Shown here piece by piece: positions 35,575-44,943 of a DNA stretch of 64,000 nt. Every line of letters starts with the position of its first letter. Within the stretch, counting starts at the first letter, position 1. Below the pieces are notes generated by a model, which ran no database searches, had not been told where the DNA came from, and saw only the letters and a list, made by a program, of their open reading frames with translations. Location: positions 95,591-159,590 of the forward strand of contig NZ_CABHMS010000012.1 of NCBI RefSeq assembly GCF_902167635.1, given 5' to 3'. A program made the position numbers and the translations under genes. Origin of the DNA: Chitinophaga vietnamensis (GTDB taxonomy: Bacteria; Bacteroidota; Bacteroidia; Chitinophagales; Chitinophagaceae).

Positions 35575-36554
35575 TATGCTTCTGCCGCCACACGGCTGTA
35601 TTTTCGGCGATAATCCTGCGGTGTAAGCCCGGTGATGCGCTTGAATACCATGCGGAAAGTTTTCAGGTCGTTATACCCTACATCATACATCAGCGTGCTG
35701 ATATTCTCGCCGCCATGTTCGAGCGCTTTCTTGGCTGATTCAATTTTCACCCTTTGCAGGTACTCCAGCGGCGTATTGCTGGTAGCGGTTTTGAAGCGCC
35801 GGATGAAATTTCGTTTACTCATATGCGTTATCTCCGCTATCTGGTCGATAGAGATAGGAAGATGGTAGTTCTGTTCAATATAAGTTTGCGCTTTCAGTAT
35901 CTCTTCATCTTCATGACGGCGCTGCCCCTGGAACACGGCAAAGTGCGCCTGGTTGTTGCGGTCGATATCGATGGAGAACATCTTGCTCGCCCAGATACCT
36001 GCTTCGCGGCCGCAGAATTTTTCCACGAGATACAATACCAGGTTCAGCGATGAGAACGCGCCGCCACTGGTGTAGATGCCATCCTGATCAGTGATCACAA
36101 GATCCGGCAGCACGTTGATATCCGGATAACGTTGCTTCATATCCGCGATAGCTATCCAGTGTGAGGTGCAGGGTTTGCCTTTCAGCAACCCGGCCTCCGC
36201 GAGGAAGTAGCTGCCCATGCAAAGACTTGCTACCTCTGTGCCTTGGGCATGCATCTCCCGCAGCCAGCTGATCAGGGCCTGGTTCTTTTCAATAATGGGG
36301 TCCGGCCCTGCGGGAAAGGCAGGCACAATGATCAGGTCTGCCTCATGCATTTCGTCCAGGGTTTTACTGTCAACAAACTGTGCAGGCAGGAAGAGCTGGA
36401 TGTTCTTCGCCCTTTCACTCACCAGCGTTATTTTGAAGGCTGGTGGAGCGCTGGCCGCAGCCAGATAGCCGTTAACGCCTGCAACAATATCCAGCACGCC
36501 GGATACAGACGATAACACTACGTCTTCATAAATTGGCAAAGCGATGTTGATCAT
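35574..36554 (-). CDS. GlxA-family regulator (DJ-1/PfpI-like plus AraC HTH)
   Basis: A 326-residue regulator. Residues 1-190 form a DJ-1/PfpI (glutamine amidotransferase-like) domain with the nucleophile-elbow Cys in VASLCMGSYFLAEAG (about residue 118). Residues 225-320 hold two AraC helix-turn-helices (IDQIAEITHMSKRNFIRRF and ISTLMYDVGYNDLKTFRMVF). Members sense small amines or metabolites. There is no clear target next door; the adjacent GNAT is convergent. The ATG at 36554 gives MINIALPIYEDV, typical for the family. Confidence 0.92.
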   Translation of the reverse strand: MINIALPIYEDVVLSSVSGVLDIVAGVNGYLAAASAPPAFKITLVSERAKNIQLFLPAQFVDSKTLDEMHEADLIIVPAFPAGPDPIIEKNQALISWLREMHAQGTEVASLCMGSYFLAEAGLLKGKPCTSHWIAIADMKQRYPDINVLPDLVITDQDGIYTSGGAFSSLNLVLYLVEKFCGREAGIWASKMFSIDIDRNNQAHFAVFQGQRRHEDEEILKAQTYIEQNYHLPISIDQIAEITHMSKRNFIRRFKTATSNTPLEYLQRVKIESAKKALEHGGENISTLMYDVGYNDLKTFRMVFKRITGLTPQDYRRKYSRVAAEA

Positions 36555-36618
36555 AGCAGTTTGTGTAGGTTTCTTACAAATGTATAGTATTTCCTTGTCA
36601 CAAATGCACCGCTCAACA

Positions 36619-39129
36619 CTAATTATGCGGCAGCCTTAACGTGAGTCTTGCAAAATAGCTAGCCCCTAAAGAGCCCATCTGTACGGAGGCGTATTTGAAC
36701 ACTCCGAAGTAACTATTGCCATACACCTGTTTATCCGGGAACACATCAAAGATGTTATTAGCGCCCAATGTAAACGTGAAGCGATGCACGGTATAGCTGA
36801 GCGACAGATCAGTCACCACTTTGCCGGCATGCTCCTGCACTTCTCCATAGGGGAAACTGTTGCGCATCACTTTACCGAAATACACATTGCGCAGCAGCAC
36901 GCTGAAACCTTTATAGCTGTAGGTAAGCGCCAGGTTGGCTTTCACTTTGGGCGTGCCTTCCGTGATCAGGATACTGTCGTTCGGCGAAAAGAATACCTGC
37001 TCCTGCCCTTTCAGCTGCGCCGGCAGATGCAGGCTGCCTACTATCTTGTTGCGGTTGTAATTGAAGCCCAGCGACACATTCAGGGTATGTGCCTGCATAT
37101 GCGCGGTGTAATCCGCCACTACATCTACACCGGCGGTGCGGGTATCCACCGCATTGCTGAAGAAGCGCGCAGAGTGAGCGCCCAGGGGATTGAGCAGCTG
37201 CTGGATAGCCGGCACCGGGTTGCCCTGCGGATCAAAGCCGAAGCTGCCCGTGAGCACAATCCTGTTCTTGATATCCGTCAGATAGCCATCTACAGAGATA
37301 TTGAAATTTCTCGCGGGTTGGGCCGTGATACCCAGACTATAATTCACCGAAGTTTCCTGTTTCAACTGCGGGATGCCCAATGCCCTGGCCACGGCGCTCT
37401 GGTTGTTGAAGAAGCCTGATTGCCCCAGTGTGTTGTCCGGCAAAATATCAGTACTCACATAACTGAAGTATTGCTGATGTAAAGACGGCGCCCTGAAACC
37501 ATTGCTCACAGCCCCTCTCACGTTGAGGCCTTCCAGAATTTTATAGCGTGTGGCAAATTTGGCGCTGAGGGTGGAACCAAAATCACTGTAATGTTCAAAG
37601 CGTGCTGCGCCACCGATAAGCCAGCGGGAAGTCACGTCCAATTCGGCATCGGCATAAACGCCGGTATTGTTGCGGCTTTTGTTGATCGCATTCTGCGGGG
37701 AGAATCCATTGAAAGATTGCGAACCGCCCTGCAAGCCGGATGGATTGGACACCGTACCATCAGGGTTCTGTACCAGCGCATAGTTCTTCCAGGAGGCCTC
37801 CTCTCCTGTGCGGATACGGTAATCATCTACCCTGAACTCCGCGCCAAATGCGAGGTTCAGGCCGGCGGCCACCTGCGCAAAACGGCGGCTGATATCCAGG
37901 TTGGTAGTGTTCTGTAAAAACTCGTGGCCACCGGCCTGGAAACTGGTAGGCGATTTATCTTTCAGCGAAGCATTTACCGTATTATTCACGATATAATCAA
38001 AACGGTTATCGCCGATGGTATTGCTGAGGTCCGCATTCCAGGCGCCCAGCTTATGTTTCACGCCTACGGCAATACTACGGTCATGGATATGTGAAGTAGT
38101 GTTGGGCTGATAGCCATCAGGAAAGATGCTATACACATTTACCGAGGGATCGCTGGGCAGGCGGCGAAAACCATACCCTTCTCCCTGCCGGTAACTGTAA
38201 CCGCCAAAGGCATAGAACTCGCCTTTGCCATCGCGGAAAGGCAGGCCCAGATTGAAAAAGCTGCCGATATTCTTAATGCGCGCATCGCCTATCTGGAAAT
38301 TAAAATCATCTCTCTTCAAGCCTTTCTGTTTCAACATATCATCGTCATACTTCCTGGATGCAGCAGGGTCTTGTGCAAAGTCGTACGCGAAATAATTGTT
38401 GAGAGAAGATTGATCGAAGATGATGAGATTATTATTTTGGGCGCGGGTGGTGCGATCGCGGTAATAGGCCTCGCCGGTGATGTTGAGGTAGCCGCCATTT
38501 TTGCCAACACCTGTGCCGTAGTTAAGGCCGAGTTGTCCCAGACCGCCATCATTGCGGGAAGTGATGCCGCCGGTGAGCGCTGCCATTAATTCGTTGGTAT
38601 TCTTTTTCAGGACGATGTTGATCACGCCGGCGATCGCATCCGAGCCGTATTGTGCGGCAGCGCCATCGCGCAGCACTTCAATGCGCTCGATCGCGGAAGC
38701 GGGTATCGCGTTGAGGTCGGTGCCTACGGAGCCATTGCCCACCGTGCCCTGGTTGTTGACCAGCGAAGTGGTATGCCGGCGTTTGCCGTTGATCAGCACC
38801 AGCAGCTGATCCGGGCCAAGGCCGCGGATGCTGGCGGGATCAATATGTTCGCTGCCATCGGAAGAAGACTGCCGGTTGGAATTAAAGGAAGGCGATACAT
38901 ATTGCAATATCTGGTTGATATCATTTTGCGGCACGAGCGTTTGTATCTTCGAGAGCTGAAACACATCTACGGGTGCGGGCGTGTTCAGTCGTGTACGGCC
39001 ACTGCTGCGGGTTCCCACAGTTACTACTTCTCCCAGTTGTACGGTTTTCGGTTTAGTGGTATCCCTTTTTTCCTGTGCGTAAAGGGTTGATGGTAACAGC
39101 AGGCCGATGGACAGTAAATATCTATTCAT
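36619..39129 (-). CDS. TonB-dependent outer-membrane receptor
   Basis: An 836-residue receptor with signal peptide (cleavage near YAQ, residue 19). A plug domain (residues 40-175) contains the motifs IRGLGPDQLLVLINGKRR and IEVLRDGAAAQYGSDAIAGV, followed by a 22-strand barrel ending in an aromatic-rich tail (FARLTLRLPHN). It has no CarboxypepD-like N-terminal domain, so it is a classic siderophore/cofactor-type receptor rather than a SusC. It starts 3 bp after a secreted SAM-hydrolase gene on the same strand, so the two are coupled. The ligand is unknown. Confidence 0.93.
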   Translation of the reverse strand: MNRYLLSIGLLLPSTLYAQEKRDTTKPKTVQLGEVVTVGTRSSGRTRLNTPAPVDVFQLSKIQTLVPQNDINQILQYVSPSFNSNRQSSSDGSEHIDPASIRGLGPDQLLVLINGKRRHTTSLVNNQGTVGNGSVGTDLNAIPASAIERIEVLRDGAAAQYGSDAIAGVINIVLKKNTNELMAALTGGITSRNDGGLGQLGLNYGTGVGKNGGYLNITGEAYYRDRTTRAQNNNLIIFDQSSLNNYFAYDFAQDPAASRKYDDDMLKQKGLKRDDFNFQIGDARIKNIGSFFNLGLPFRDGKGEFYAFGGYSYRQGEGYGFRRLPSDPSVNVYSIFPDGYQPNTTSHIHDRSIAVGVKHKLGAWNADLSNTIGDNRFDYIVNNTVNASLKDKSPTSFQAGGHEFLQNTTNLDISRRFAQVAAGLNLAFGAEFRVDDYRIRTGEEASWKNYALVQNPDGTVSNPSGLQGGSQSFNGFSPQNAINKSRNNTGVYADAELDVTSRWLIGGAARFEHYSDFGSTLSAKFATRYKILEGLNVRGAVSNGFRAPSLHQQYFSYVSTDILPDNTLGQSGFFNNQSAVARALGIPQLKQETSVNYSLGITAQPARNFNISVDGYLTDIKNRIVLTGSFGFDPQGNPVPAIQQLLNPLGAHSARFFSNAVDTRTAGVDVVADYTAHMQAHTLNVSLGFNYNRNKIVGSLHLPAQLKGQEQVFFSPNDSILITEGTPKVKANLALTYSYKGFSVLLRNVYFGKVMRNSFPYGEVQEHAGKVVTDLSLSYTVHRFTFTLGANNIFDVFPDKQVYGNSYFGVFKYASVQMGSLGASYFARLTLRLPHN

Positions 39130-39132
39130 TCA

Positions 39133-40038
39133 CTATTTTTTATGGGTAATGGTAACCGCAACGCTCCATTCGTTGCCGCTGCCGATATGGTGAACTGCTG
39201 CGAAATTGCCCTGGTTCAGTGCAAAGGACAATTGCAGGAGACTGTTGAGATAAGCCAGGGGCTTGCCTATTGCCACCGCGCCGAAAGTTTCGCTGTAAGG
39301 CAGGTCGCCGGCATATACTTTTTTGTTGTTGTGGAAGATGGCGAGATGCAGGATATCGCCAAACTGCGGATGCAGCTGGTTAAAGAGATCGGCGGGGATA
39401 TTGGTCCAGATATTACCATACTGCACATCCAGTATTGCGATGCTGCCTTTGAGCGTGCCGTTTTGTAGGGCAGGCTGCTGATAGGGTATCTTCACCACAT
39501 CTTTCTGCAATGCAGGGCCTACCTGTTCAAAGGTGATGGCGCCGGAAGCCAGTCGGGCGCCCGTATAGGCGTATACGTCGCGGCCGTGGAAGGTATAAGA
39601 TTTTTTAGAATCCTTCCGCCTGTTCACTGCTTCATCAATTTCCCTGATCTCGGCGATGCCTTCTGTTTCGGCGATCAGCGTGAGCGTGCCATTGTCTGGC
39701 GTAACGATATAATGACCTGCATTTGTTTTCAGCACTACGGATTTGCGGTTGGTGCCTACGCCGGGATCTACTACGGATACGAACACGGTGCCTGCGGGCC
39801 AGTAGGGCACCGTTTGTTCCAGGCGATAAGCCGCTTCCCAGATGTTATAAGCAGGTATCTCATGGGTGAGATCATACAGTTTCAATTCGGGCGATACGGT
39901 AACGGCTACACCTTTCATGGCGGATACGGCGCCGTCTTTGAGACCGAAATCAGACTGGAACACCACCGTCTTGTTCTGCGCAATAACGCTGTGGAGGCTC
40001 AACAACAGCCAGGCGGCTATCATACATCTTTTGATCAT
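39133..40038 (-). CDS. Secreted SAM hydroxide adenosyltransferase (DUF62 family)
   Basis: A 301-residue enzyme of the fluorinase/chlorinase/SAM hydrolase superfamily. Its fluorinase-like N-terminal domain begins VVFQSDFGLKDG. The Asp-Arg-His triad of SAM hydrolases is present: Asp91 and Arg98 in VVDPGVGTNRKS and His151 in FHGRD. This predicts hydrolysis of S-adenosylmethionine to adenosine and methionine rather than halogenation. Unlike cytoplasmic homologues it has a signal peptide (residues 1-20). It is coupled to the TonB receptor gene and lies 124 bp from the SDR gene across an octamer hairpin. Confidence 0.87.
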   Translation of the reverse strand: MIKRCMIAAWLLLSLHSVIAQNKTVVFQSDFGLKDGAVSAMKGVAVTVSPELKLYDLTHEIPAYNIWEAAYRLEQTVPYWPAGTVFVSVVDPGVGTNRKSVVLKTNAGHYIVTPDNGTLTLIAETEGIAEIREIDEAVNRRKDSKKSYTFHGRDVYAYTGARLASGAITFEQVGPALQKDVVKIPYQQPALQNGTLKGSIAILDVQYGNIWTNIPADLFNQLHPQFGDILHLAIFHNNKKVYAGDLPYSETFGAVAIGKPLAYLNSLLQLSFALNQGNFAAVHHIGSGNEWSVAVTITHKK

Positions 40039-40071
40039 GGTATGTTTTTATTAGTCTACAAATCTAGTAGA

Positions 40072-40169
40072 TATTTAGGGATTTTTTGATTTTCGGATTT
40101 CTTGATTTAAGGAGGGAGCCCAAAATCTCCCTAAATCAAGAAATCCGTAAATCAAAAAATCTCTAAATA
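40072..40169. repeat. Long hairpin with 8-nt periodic arms (octamer type B)
   Basis: Two 43-bp arms (40072-40114 and 40127-40169) are inverted copies with about three mismatches. The unit series is TTTAGGGA, TTTTTTGA, TTTTCGGA, TTTCTTGA. The right arm encodes the TAG stop of the SDR gene. The left arm starts 33 bp upstream of the SAM hydrolase start, so the element sits in that gene's promoter region. Confidence 0.82.
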
Positions 40170-40924
40170 ACTATCTCCTGCAAGCCGCCATCCACCAGCA
40201 ATCTGGCGCCGGTGGTAAAGGTAGCGTCGAAGGCGAGGAACAGCACCGCTTTCGCCACTTCTTCTGCGGAGCCGTGCCGCTTCATCGGCGTACGTGCGTC
40301 ACCGAGATCTTCAAATGCCTTTCGTTGCTCTGCCGTCAGGCCAGGAACCCCCATGGTAGGCGTTTTGATGAAACCCGGGCTCACCACATTCACCCGGATA
40401 TTGCGATGCATCAGATCTGCCGCCATGCCGGCGGCAAAAGAACGTAAGGCCGCTTTGGAGCCGCTGTAAAGGGTCATGCCTTTGATGCCGCCTTCATCGG
40501 CAACAGAAGATGTGAACACGATCGCGCCGCCATCCGTGATATGCGGCGCCAGCTGCTGCACGGTAAAGAATGCGCCTTTGGTATTGACATTGAAAGTTTC
40601 GTCGTATATCTCCGGCGTGATGGCTTCGAAGGTTTCGAGCCTGGCCGTACCGGCATTGTAATGCAGAAAATCTATCGGCCCAAAGTCTTTTTCCACAAAG
40701 GATTTCAGCGCCTGAATATGTTGGAGGTCTGCCGTATCTGTGCGCAACACCTGTGCGCGGCCTTTCAGCGCGTCCCGTACTTCAGCGAGGTTCTTTTCAT
40801 TGCGGCCGGTGAGCAGCACAGTGGCGCCGCCATCCAGCAAAGCCTTGACGGTGGCCAGTCCCATGCCATGCGTTCCGCCTACTACTAATGCTCTTTTTCC
40901 CTGGTATCTGTTAGTTGTTGTCAT
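40163..40924 (-). CDS. Short-chain dehydrogenase/reductase
   Basis: A 253-residue NAD(P)-dependent SDR. Cofactor motif [14 protein letters not shown] near residue 12, NAG-type motif [10 protein letters not shown] near 88, catalytic Ser in [11 protein letters not shown] near 138 and YxxxK in [14 protein letters not shown] near 152 are all present. The ATG at 40924 is preferred over an upstream TTG. Its stop codon comes from the octamer hairpin. Substrate cannot be named. Confidence 0.93.
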   Translation of the reverse strand: MTTTNRYQGKRALVVGGTHGMGLATVKALLDGGATVLLTGRNEKNLAEVRDALKGRAQVLRTDTADLQHIQALKSFVEKDFGPIDFLHYNAGTARLETFEAITPEIYDETFNVNTKGAFFTVQQLAPHITDGGAIVFTSSVADEGGIKGMTLYSGSKAALRSFAAGMAADLMHRNIRVNVVSPGFIKTPTMGVPGLTAEQRKAFEDLGDARTPMKRHGSAEEVAKAVLFLAFDATFTTGARLLVDGGLQEIVI

Positions 40925-41016
40925 AAAAAAATTTTTATGACGCAAAGCTGAAGATTATACGGCGTCCGGCGCAGCGGGGAAAGGCGATTCAGACGGGGAT
41001 AATTTTTTCAAGGGTC

Positions 41017-41379
41017 TCAAAAGCCTTCCTGCCAGGCCATCTTCATAAATCCCATCACCTCTTCATTCACATCTTCTGGCGCATACATCCTGAAGTGATG
41101 ATTGAACTGCTGCTCTCCAGGCACCTGCGCGATCTTCTGAAAGCAGAGATTATCCGGGTAAGCCTTTTTAAACGGGAATACCACATGCACAAAGTTCTTG
41201 CCCAGCTGGGTGATCCAGGCAACGCGCACCCGCCCGTTCACCACGCCTATCATGGTTTTGGCGGCATGCAGTTCTATATGCCCCACTTCGGCAAAGCGGG
41301 CTACAAAATGTTCGAACAGCGCCAGGGTTTGCGGTGATTTTCCCGCCAGGAATGATTGAATGGATTTATCGTGATGCAT
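41017..41379 (-). CDS. DUF5655-like small protein
   Basis: A 120-residue cytoplasmic protein. The segment ALFEHFVARFAEVGHIELHA, followed by KTMIGVV, RVRVAWIT and FVHVVFPF, matches the pattern I know as DUF5655, a domain sometimes fused to predicted transport or methyltransferase proteins. ATG at 41379 is chosen. A GTG at 41460 would add a hydrophobic N-terminus that looks like chance. Function unknown. Confidence 0.68.
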   Translation of the reverse strand: MHHDKSIQSFLAGKSPQTLALFEHFVARFAEVGHIELHAAKTMIGVVNGRVRVAWITQLGKNFVHVVFPFKKAYPDNLCFQKIAQVPGEQQFNHHFRMYAPEDVNEEVMGFMKMAWQEGF

Positions 41380-41520
41380 ATACGAAGATGATGAATAAGC
41401 CCTGATCAACAGGCAGGATAGACATGATATTAAAACTGCAAAGATAGATGTAATCTTCACCAGACCTAGCTTCCAATATAACTTTTTATATCTTTAGCAA
41501 CATAGCAACCTTCCATCGTT

Positions 41521-42966
41521 ATGAGAAAGCTCATTTTGTCATTATCACTGCTGATCGCCTCTGGCGGCTTGTTTGCGCAAAAGTATACGGCCGACTGGGC
41601 CTCGCTCAACAAACGCGGCATCCCTGCCTGGTTCAATGCATCCAAGTTCGGCATCTTTATTCACTGGGGCGTATACGCCGTTCCCTCTTATGCTGTAGTA
41701 GGCCCTGGCGGGTATTCTGAATGGTACTGGTACAACCTCGATGGCACCAAAGAAGGCAGTCATCAGCAGGTACGCGCCTTCCATGATAAGAACTTCGGCA
41801 AAGATGTTCCTTATCAGCAACTGGAACAGCAGTTCACCGCTTCCCTGTTCAACCCGGCGCAATGGGCCGATGTTTTCCGCCGCTCCGGCGCAAAATACGT
41901 CGTGCTCACCTCCAAACATCACGAGGGCTATTGCCTCTGGAACAATGCCCAGGCCAACGAATCCTGGGGCCGCAACTGGAACGCGGTAACGGGAACGCCT
42001 AAACGCGATCTGCTGGGCGATCTCACCGATGCCGTCCGCAAAGAAGGACTGAAGATGGGGTATTACTACTCGCTCTATGAATGGTTCAATCCTGTATGGC
42101 AGAAAGACAAGCGCCATTATATCGATGAAGTGATGACGCCACAATTCAAGGACCTCGTTACCCGTTACAAGCCTTCCGTTATCTTTTCTGACGGAGAATG
42201 GGATATCCCCGACACCGCCTGGAAAAGCCCGGCCCTGCTGGCATGGCTGTTCAATGAGTCGCCGGTAAAAGATGAAGTAGTGGTAGACGACCGCTGGGGC
42301 AGCAATACCCGCGGTAAAAACAATGGCGCCACTTATCTCACCTCAGAATATGGCAGCGGCATGCAACCCGGCGTGATATGGGAAGAGAGCCAGGGTATCG
42401 GACAATCCTACGGCTACAACCGCATGGAAACTGCCGACGACTATAAAAAGAGCAACGACCTCGTGCTCTTGCTTTGCGATATCGTAGCCCGCGGCGGCAA
42501 CCTCCTGCTGGATATCGGCCCCACTGCCGATGGCCGCATCCCTGTGATCATGCAGCAAAAGCTGCTCGATATCGGCGCCTGGCTGCAAGTCAATGGCGAA
42601 GCCATTTACAATACCAAGCCCTGGAAAGTACAGCGGCAATGGAGCCCGGGCGAACCATTCAAAATGAAAGAAGGCGCCTTTATGTCCGACTACAGCATTT
42701 CCCGCATGGTGATGCCTTCCAAAGAACATGCGCACATCGAAATGTTCTTTACCAGCAAGCCCGGCGCGCTGTATTGCATCGTTCCACAATATCACGAGCA
42801 ACTTACCCTCCGCAACTATACACCCGCCAAACAGGCTACCATGCGCATTCTTGGCTGCAATAAAAGCCTTAAATGGAAACAACAAGGCAAAGACTGCCTT
42901 GTAGACCTGAGCAATATTCATCCCGGTGATGTAGCTGATGGTGCATTTGTAGTGAAGATCATGTAA
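41521..42966 (+). CDS. GH29 alpha-L-fucosidase
   Basis: A 481-residue secreted retaining fucosidase with signal peptide (MRKLILSLSLLIASGGLFAQ). Family motifs are FGIFIHWGVYAVPSYA near residue 43, GAKYVVLTSKHHEGYCLW near 123 and, near 219, SVIFSDGEWDIPD. Asp224 in this last motif is the probable nucleophile. The final segment is a small beta-domain. No SusC/D pair adjoins it, so it may serve host- or plant-glycan fucose release as a stand-alone enzyme. A strong terminator follows. Confidence 0.94.
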   Translation: MRKLILSLSLLIASGGLFAQKYTADWASLNKRGIPAWFNASKFGIFIHWGVYAVPSYAVVGPGGYSEWYWYNLDGTKEGSHQQVRAFHDKNFGKDVPYQQLEQQFTASLFNPAQWADVFRRSGAKYVVLTSKHHEGYCLWNNAQANESWGRNWNAVTGTPKRDLLGDLTDAVRKEGLKMGYYYSLYEWFNPVWQKDKRHYIDEVMTPQFKDLVTRYKPSVIFSDGEWDIPDTAWKSPALLAWLFNESPVKDEVVVDDRWGSNTRGKNNGATYLTSEYGSGMQPGVIWEESQGIGQSYGYNRMETADDYKKSNDLVLLLCDIVARGGNLLLDIGPTADGRIPVIMQQKLLDIGAWLQVNGEAIYNTKPWKVQRQWSPGEPFKMKEGAFMSDYSISRMVMPSKEHAHIEMFFTSKPGALYCIVPQYHEQLTLRNYTPAKQATMRILGCNKSLKWKQQGKDCLVDLSNIHPGDVADGAFVVKIM

Positions 42967-42979
42967 GACTGGTAAAAGC

Positions 42980-43022
42980 TATAAAAAGGGTCAGGCGCTT
43001 GAAGCGCCTGACCCTTTTTATA
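42980..43022. terminator. Bidirectional terminator between fucosidase and AraC genes
   Basis: A near-perfect palindrome of about 19-bp arms (TATAAAAAGGGTCAGGCGC and its complement) around TTGAA. The A-run on one side and T-run on the other give U-tails both ways. The right end overlaps the stop codon of the AraC-type gene. The apical sequence GGCGCTTGAAGCGCC echoes the core of the giant hairpins. Confidence 0.85.
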
Positions 43023-43839
43023 GTTCGCCCGCAGGCAATTCAGACGGCGCTTTACCGAACTTTTTCTTGAAAGAATGAGAGAAATGCGATAGCGTTTCAA
43101 AGCCAAGATCGAGGTAGATGTTAGAAGGTTTCAGGTGTTTTTTCTCTATCAGATATCTGGCTTCCGTCAGGCGTCTCTCCTGTAGCCATTGCCGGGGCGC
43201 CATTCCGAAGATCTTCTGGAAATCGCGTTTGAAGCCGGCAAGACTGCGCCCCGTGAGCTGTGCAAATTTTTCGACCGGCACATTGAAATGAAAATTGCTG
43301 CGCATAAATTTTTCCAGGTCGATCTTGTGCGGTTCAGAAAAATCGAAGAGAAAATCGCTGAGCCGGGGCATGATATGCAATAGCAGCTTCACTGCCTCTT
43401 TTACTTTCAGCAGGCCGATATCGGCGGTTATGTTACCGGAGGGATTACGCACATAAGGCACCACAGACTGGAAATAGCCTTGCAGGAATTCGTTGGCAGG
43501 AATAAGTATGTTCGGTGGGCCTACGTATTTTTGCCGCACTTCTATCTGCTCTTCCAGCGCGATCTTTCTCAACATATCTTCTTCCAGTGAAATAACGATG
43601 ACCTCATAGTCCTCACCCGGCAAAGGAGATTTGGTGATCTGTCCTAATTGATTTTTACCGATCAGCAACATCTCACCTTTCTGCATAGACACTTGCTGGC
43701 TGGCGGTTTCCAGCGTAAGTTGCCCCGACACCTGCAATACCAGGATATTATTTTTCAGAAAGCTCACTTTCTCCTTTCGCCTGGCAGTGAGATAAGCGTA
43801 AAAGACGACGCCTGGAACTATTTCGGTCGGGTTTACCAT
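43018..43839 (-). CDS. AraC family transcriptional regulator
   Basis: A 273-residue regulator. Residues 1-130 form a cupin-like sensory domain (LTLETASQQVSMQKGEMLLI). Residues 170-265 hold two HTH motifs (VEKFAQLTGRSLAGFKRDFQ and, near residue 245, DLGFETLSHFSHSFKK). The motif GFETLSHFSHSFKKKFG is the usual AraC signature. It is convergent with the fucosidase and 38 bp upstream-adjacent to an aldo/keto reductase stop. A target is not evident. Confidence 0.92.
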   Translation of the reverse strand: MVNPTEIVPGVVFYAYLTARRKEKVSFLKNNILVLQVSGQLTLETASQQVSMQKGEMLLIGKNQLGQITKSPLPGEDYEVIVISLEEDMLRKIALEEQIEVRQKYVGPPNILIPANEFLQGYFQSVVPYVRNPSGNITADIGLLKVKEAVKLLLHIMPRLSDFLFDFSEPHKIDLEKFMRSNFHFNVPVEKFAQLTGRSLAGFKRDFQKIFGMAPRQWLQERRLTEARYLIEKKHLKPSNIYLDLGFETLSHFSHSFKKKFGKAPSELPAGEL

Positions 43840-43877
43840 TTACGTAAAGTATTAAAGGTTGTGCGAAGCTACGCTAT

Positions 43878-44846
43878 CTATCGTTGCAAATAAGTACTAC
43901 CAAGGATGGCGCCGGGCGAAAAATGCGTATTCAGCGTATTCATCTCTTCTGGTGTGAAGACGATTTCCATGGCCTGCATATTTTCTGGCAAGCGGGATCG
44001 CTTGCTCATGCTTACCAACGGCATGATATCATTGCCTTGCGCATTCACCCAGGCGATCGCCAGCTGTGTGGGCGTGTAGCCTTTTTTCTTCGCCATTTCT
44101 TTCAACAATTCTACTTTCTCCAGATTTTTGATGAGATTATCTCCCTGAAAACGTGAGAAATGATTTTGATAATCATTGGCAGCAAGCGGCGCTTTCATCT
44201 CCCCTGTCAACAAGCCTTCAGCGGTGTTGGCAAAGGCCACCACGCCGATGCCCAGCTCTTTGGCCGTGGGAAGCAGCTTGCTTTCTATTTGCCGGTCGGC
44301 CAATGAATAGCCGATTTCCAAAGCGCTTACCGGATATACGCTGTGCGCTTTACGCAGCTGTTCAGCAGTGATCTCCGACACGCCAAGGTAACGCACCTTC
44401 CCTTCCTTGATCATATCTGCTACCGTGCCGATCACGTCTTCAATGGGAACGCTGTTATCAAGTCTGCAAGGCTGATAAAGATCGATGGTATCTATGCCCA
44501 GGCGTACCAGGGAATAGTTGATGAAATTTTTGATAGACCTGGGATGGAGATCCAGACCGATCAATTGATGGTTATAAAAGACGGCGCCGAATTTCACGCT
44601 GATGAAAGCATCATCCCTTCTGCCTTTGATCGCTTTGCCTACCAGCAGCTCATTGTGGCCGCTGCCGTAAAAATCGCCGGTATTCAGGAAATTGATGCCA
44701 TTGTCCAACGCGGCCTGAATGGTAGCAATACTTTCATTTTCATCTCTTGCGCCGCCGCCCCTGTTGACAGACATGCGCATACAGCCAAGTCCGAGTTTGG
44801 AAACGAGTGGGCCATGCTGGCCAAGCTTAATTTTTGTGATCGTCAT
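43878..44846 (-). CDS. Aldo/keto reductase
   Basis: A 322-residue NADP(H)-dependent reductase, distinct from the one at 11665. Family signature GLGCMRMSVNRGG begins it. The tetrad Asp/Tyr occurs in FLNTGDFYGSGHNE, Lys in AFISVKFG, and the position usually held by His is QPCRLDN, where no His is seen at the expected place. The loss of the His may alter pH dependence, as in some AKR subgroups. It may form an operon with the downstream AraC gene. Confidence 0.9.
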   Translation of the reverse strand: MTITKIKLGQHGPLVSKLGLGCMRMSVNRGGGARDENESIATIQAALDNGINFLNTGDFYGSGHNELLVGKAIKGRRDDAFISVKFGAVFYNHQLIGLDLHPRSIKNFINYSLVRLGIDTIDLYQPCRLDNSVPIEDVIGTVADMIKEGKVRYLGVSEITAEQLRKAHSVYPVSALEIGYSLADRQIESKLLPTAKELGIGVVAFANTAEGLLTGEMKAPLAANDYQNHFSRFQGDNLIKNLEKVELLKEMAKKKGYTPTQLAIAWVNAQGNDIMPLVSMSKRSRLPENMQAMEIVFTPEEMNTLNTHFSPGAILGSTYLQR

Positions 44847-44943
44847 AGTGATTATTTAATGAATGAACGATACAAAGATCGGTACTTGCGCTATGCGACC
44901 GGTTTCTCCAACAGCTCAATTTTGTTGTCCGGGTGGCTCAGGT

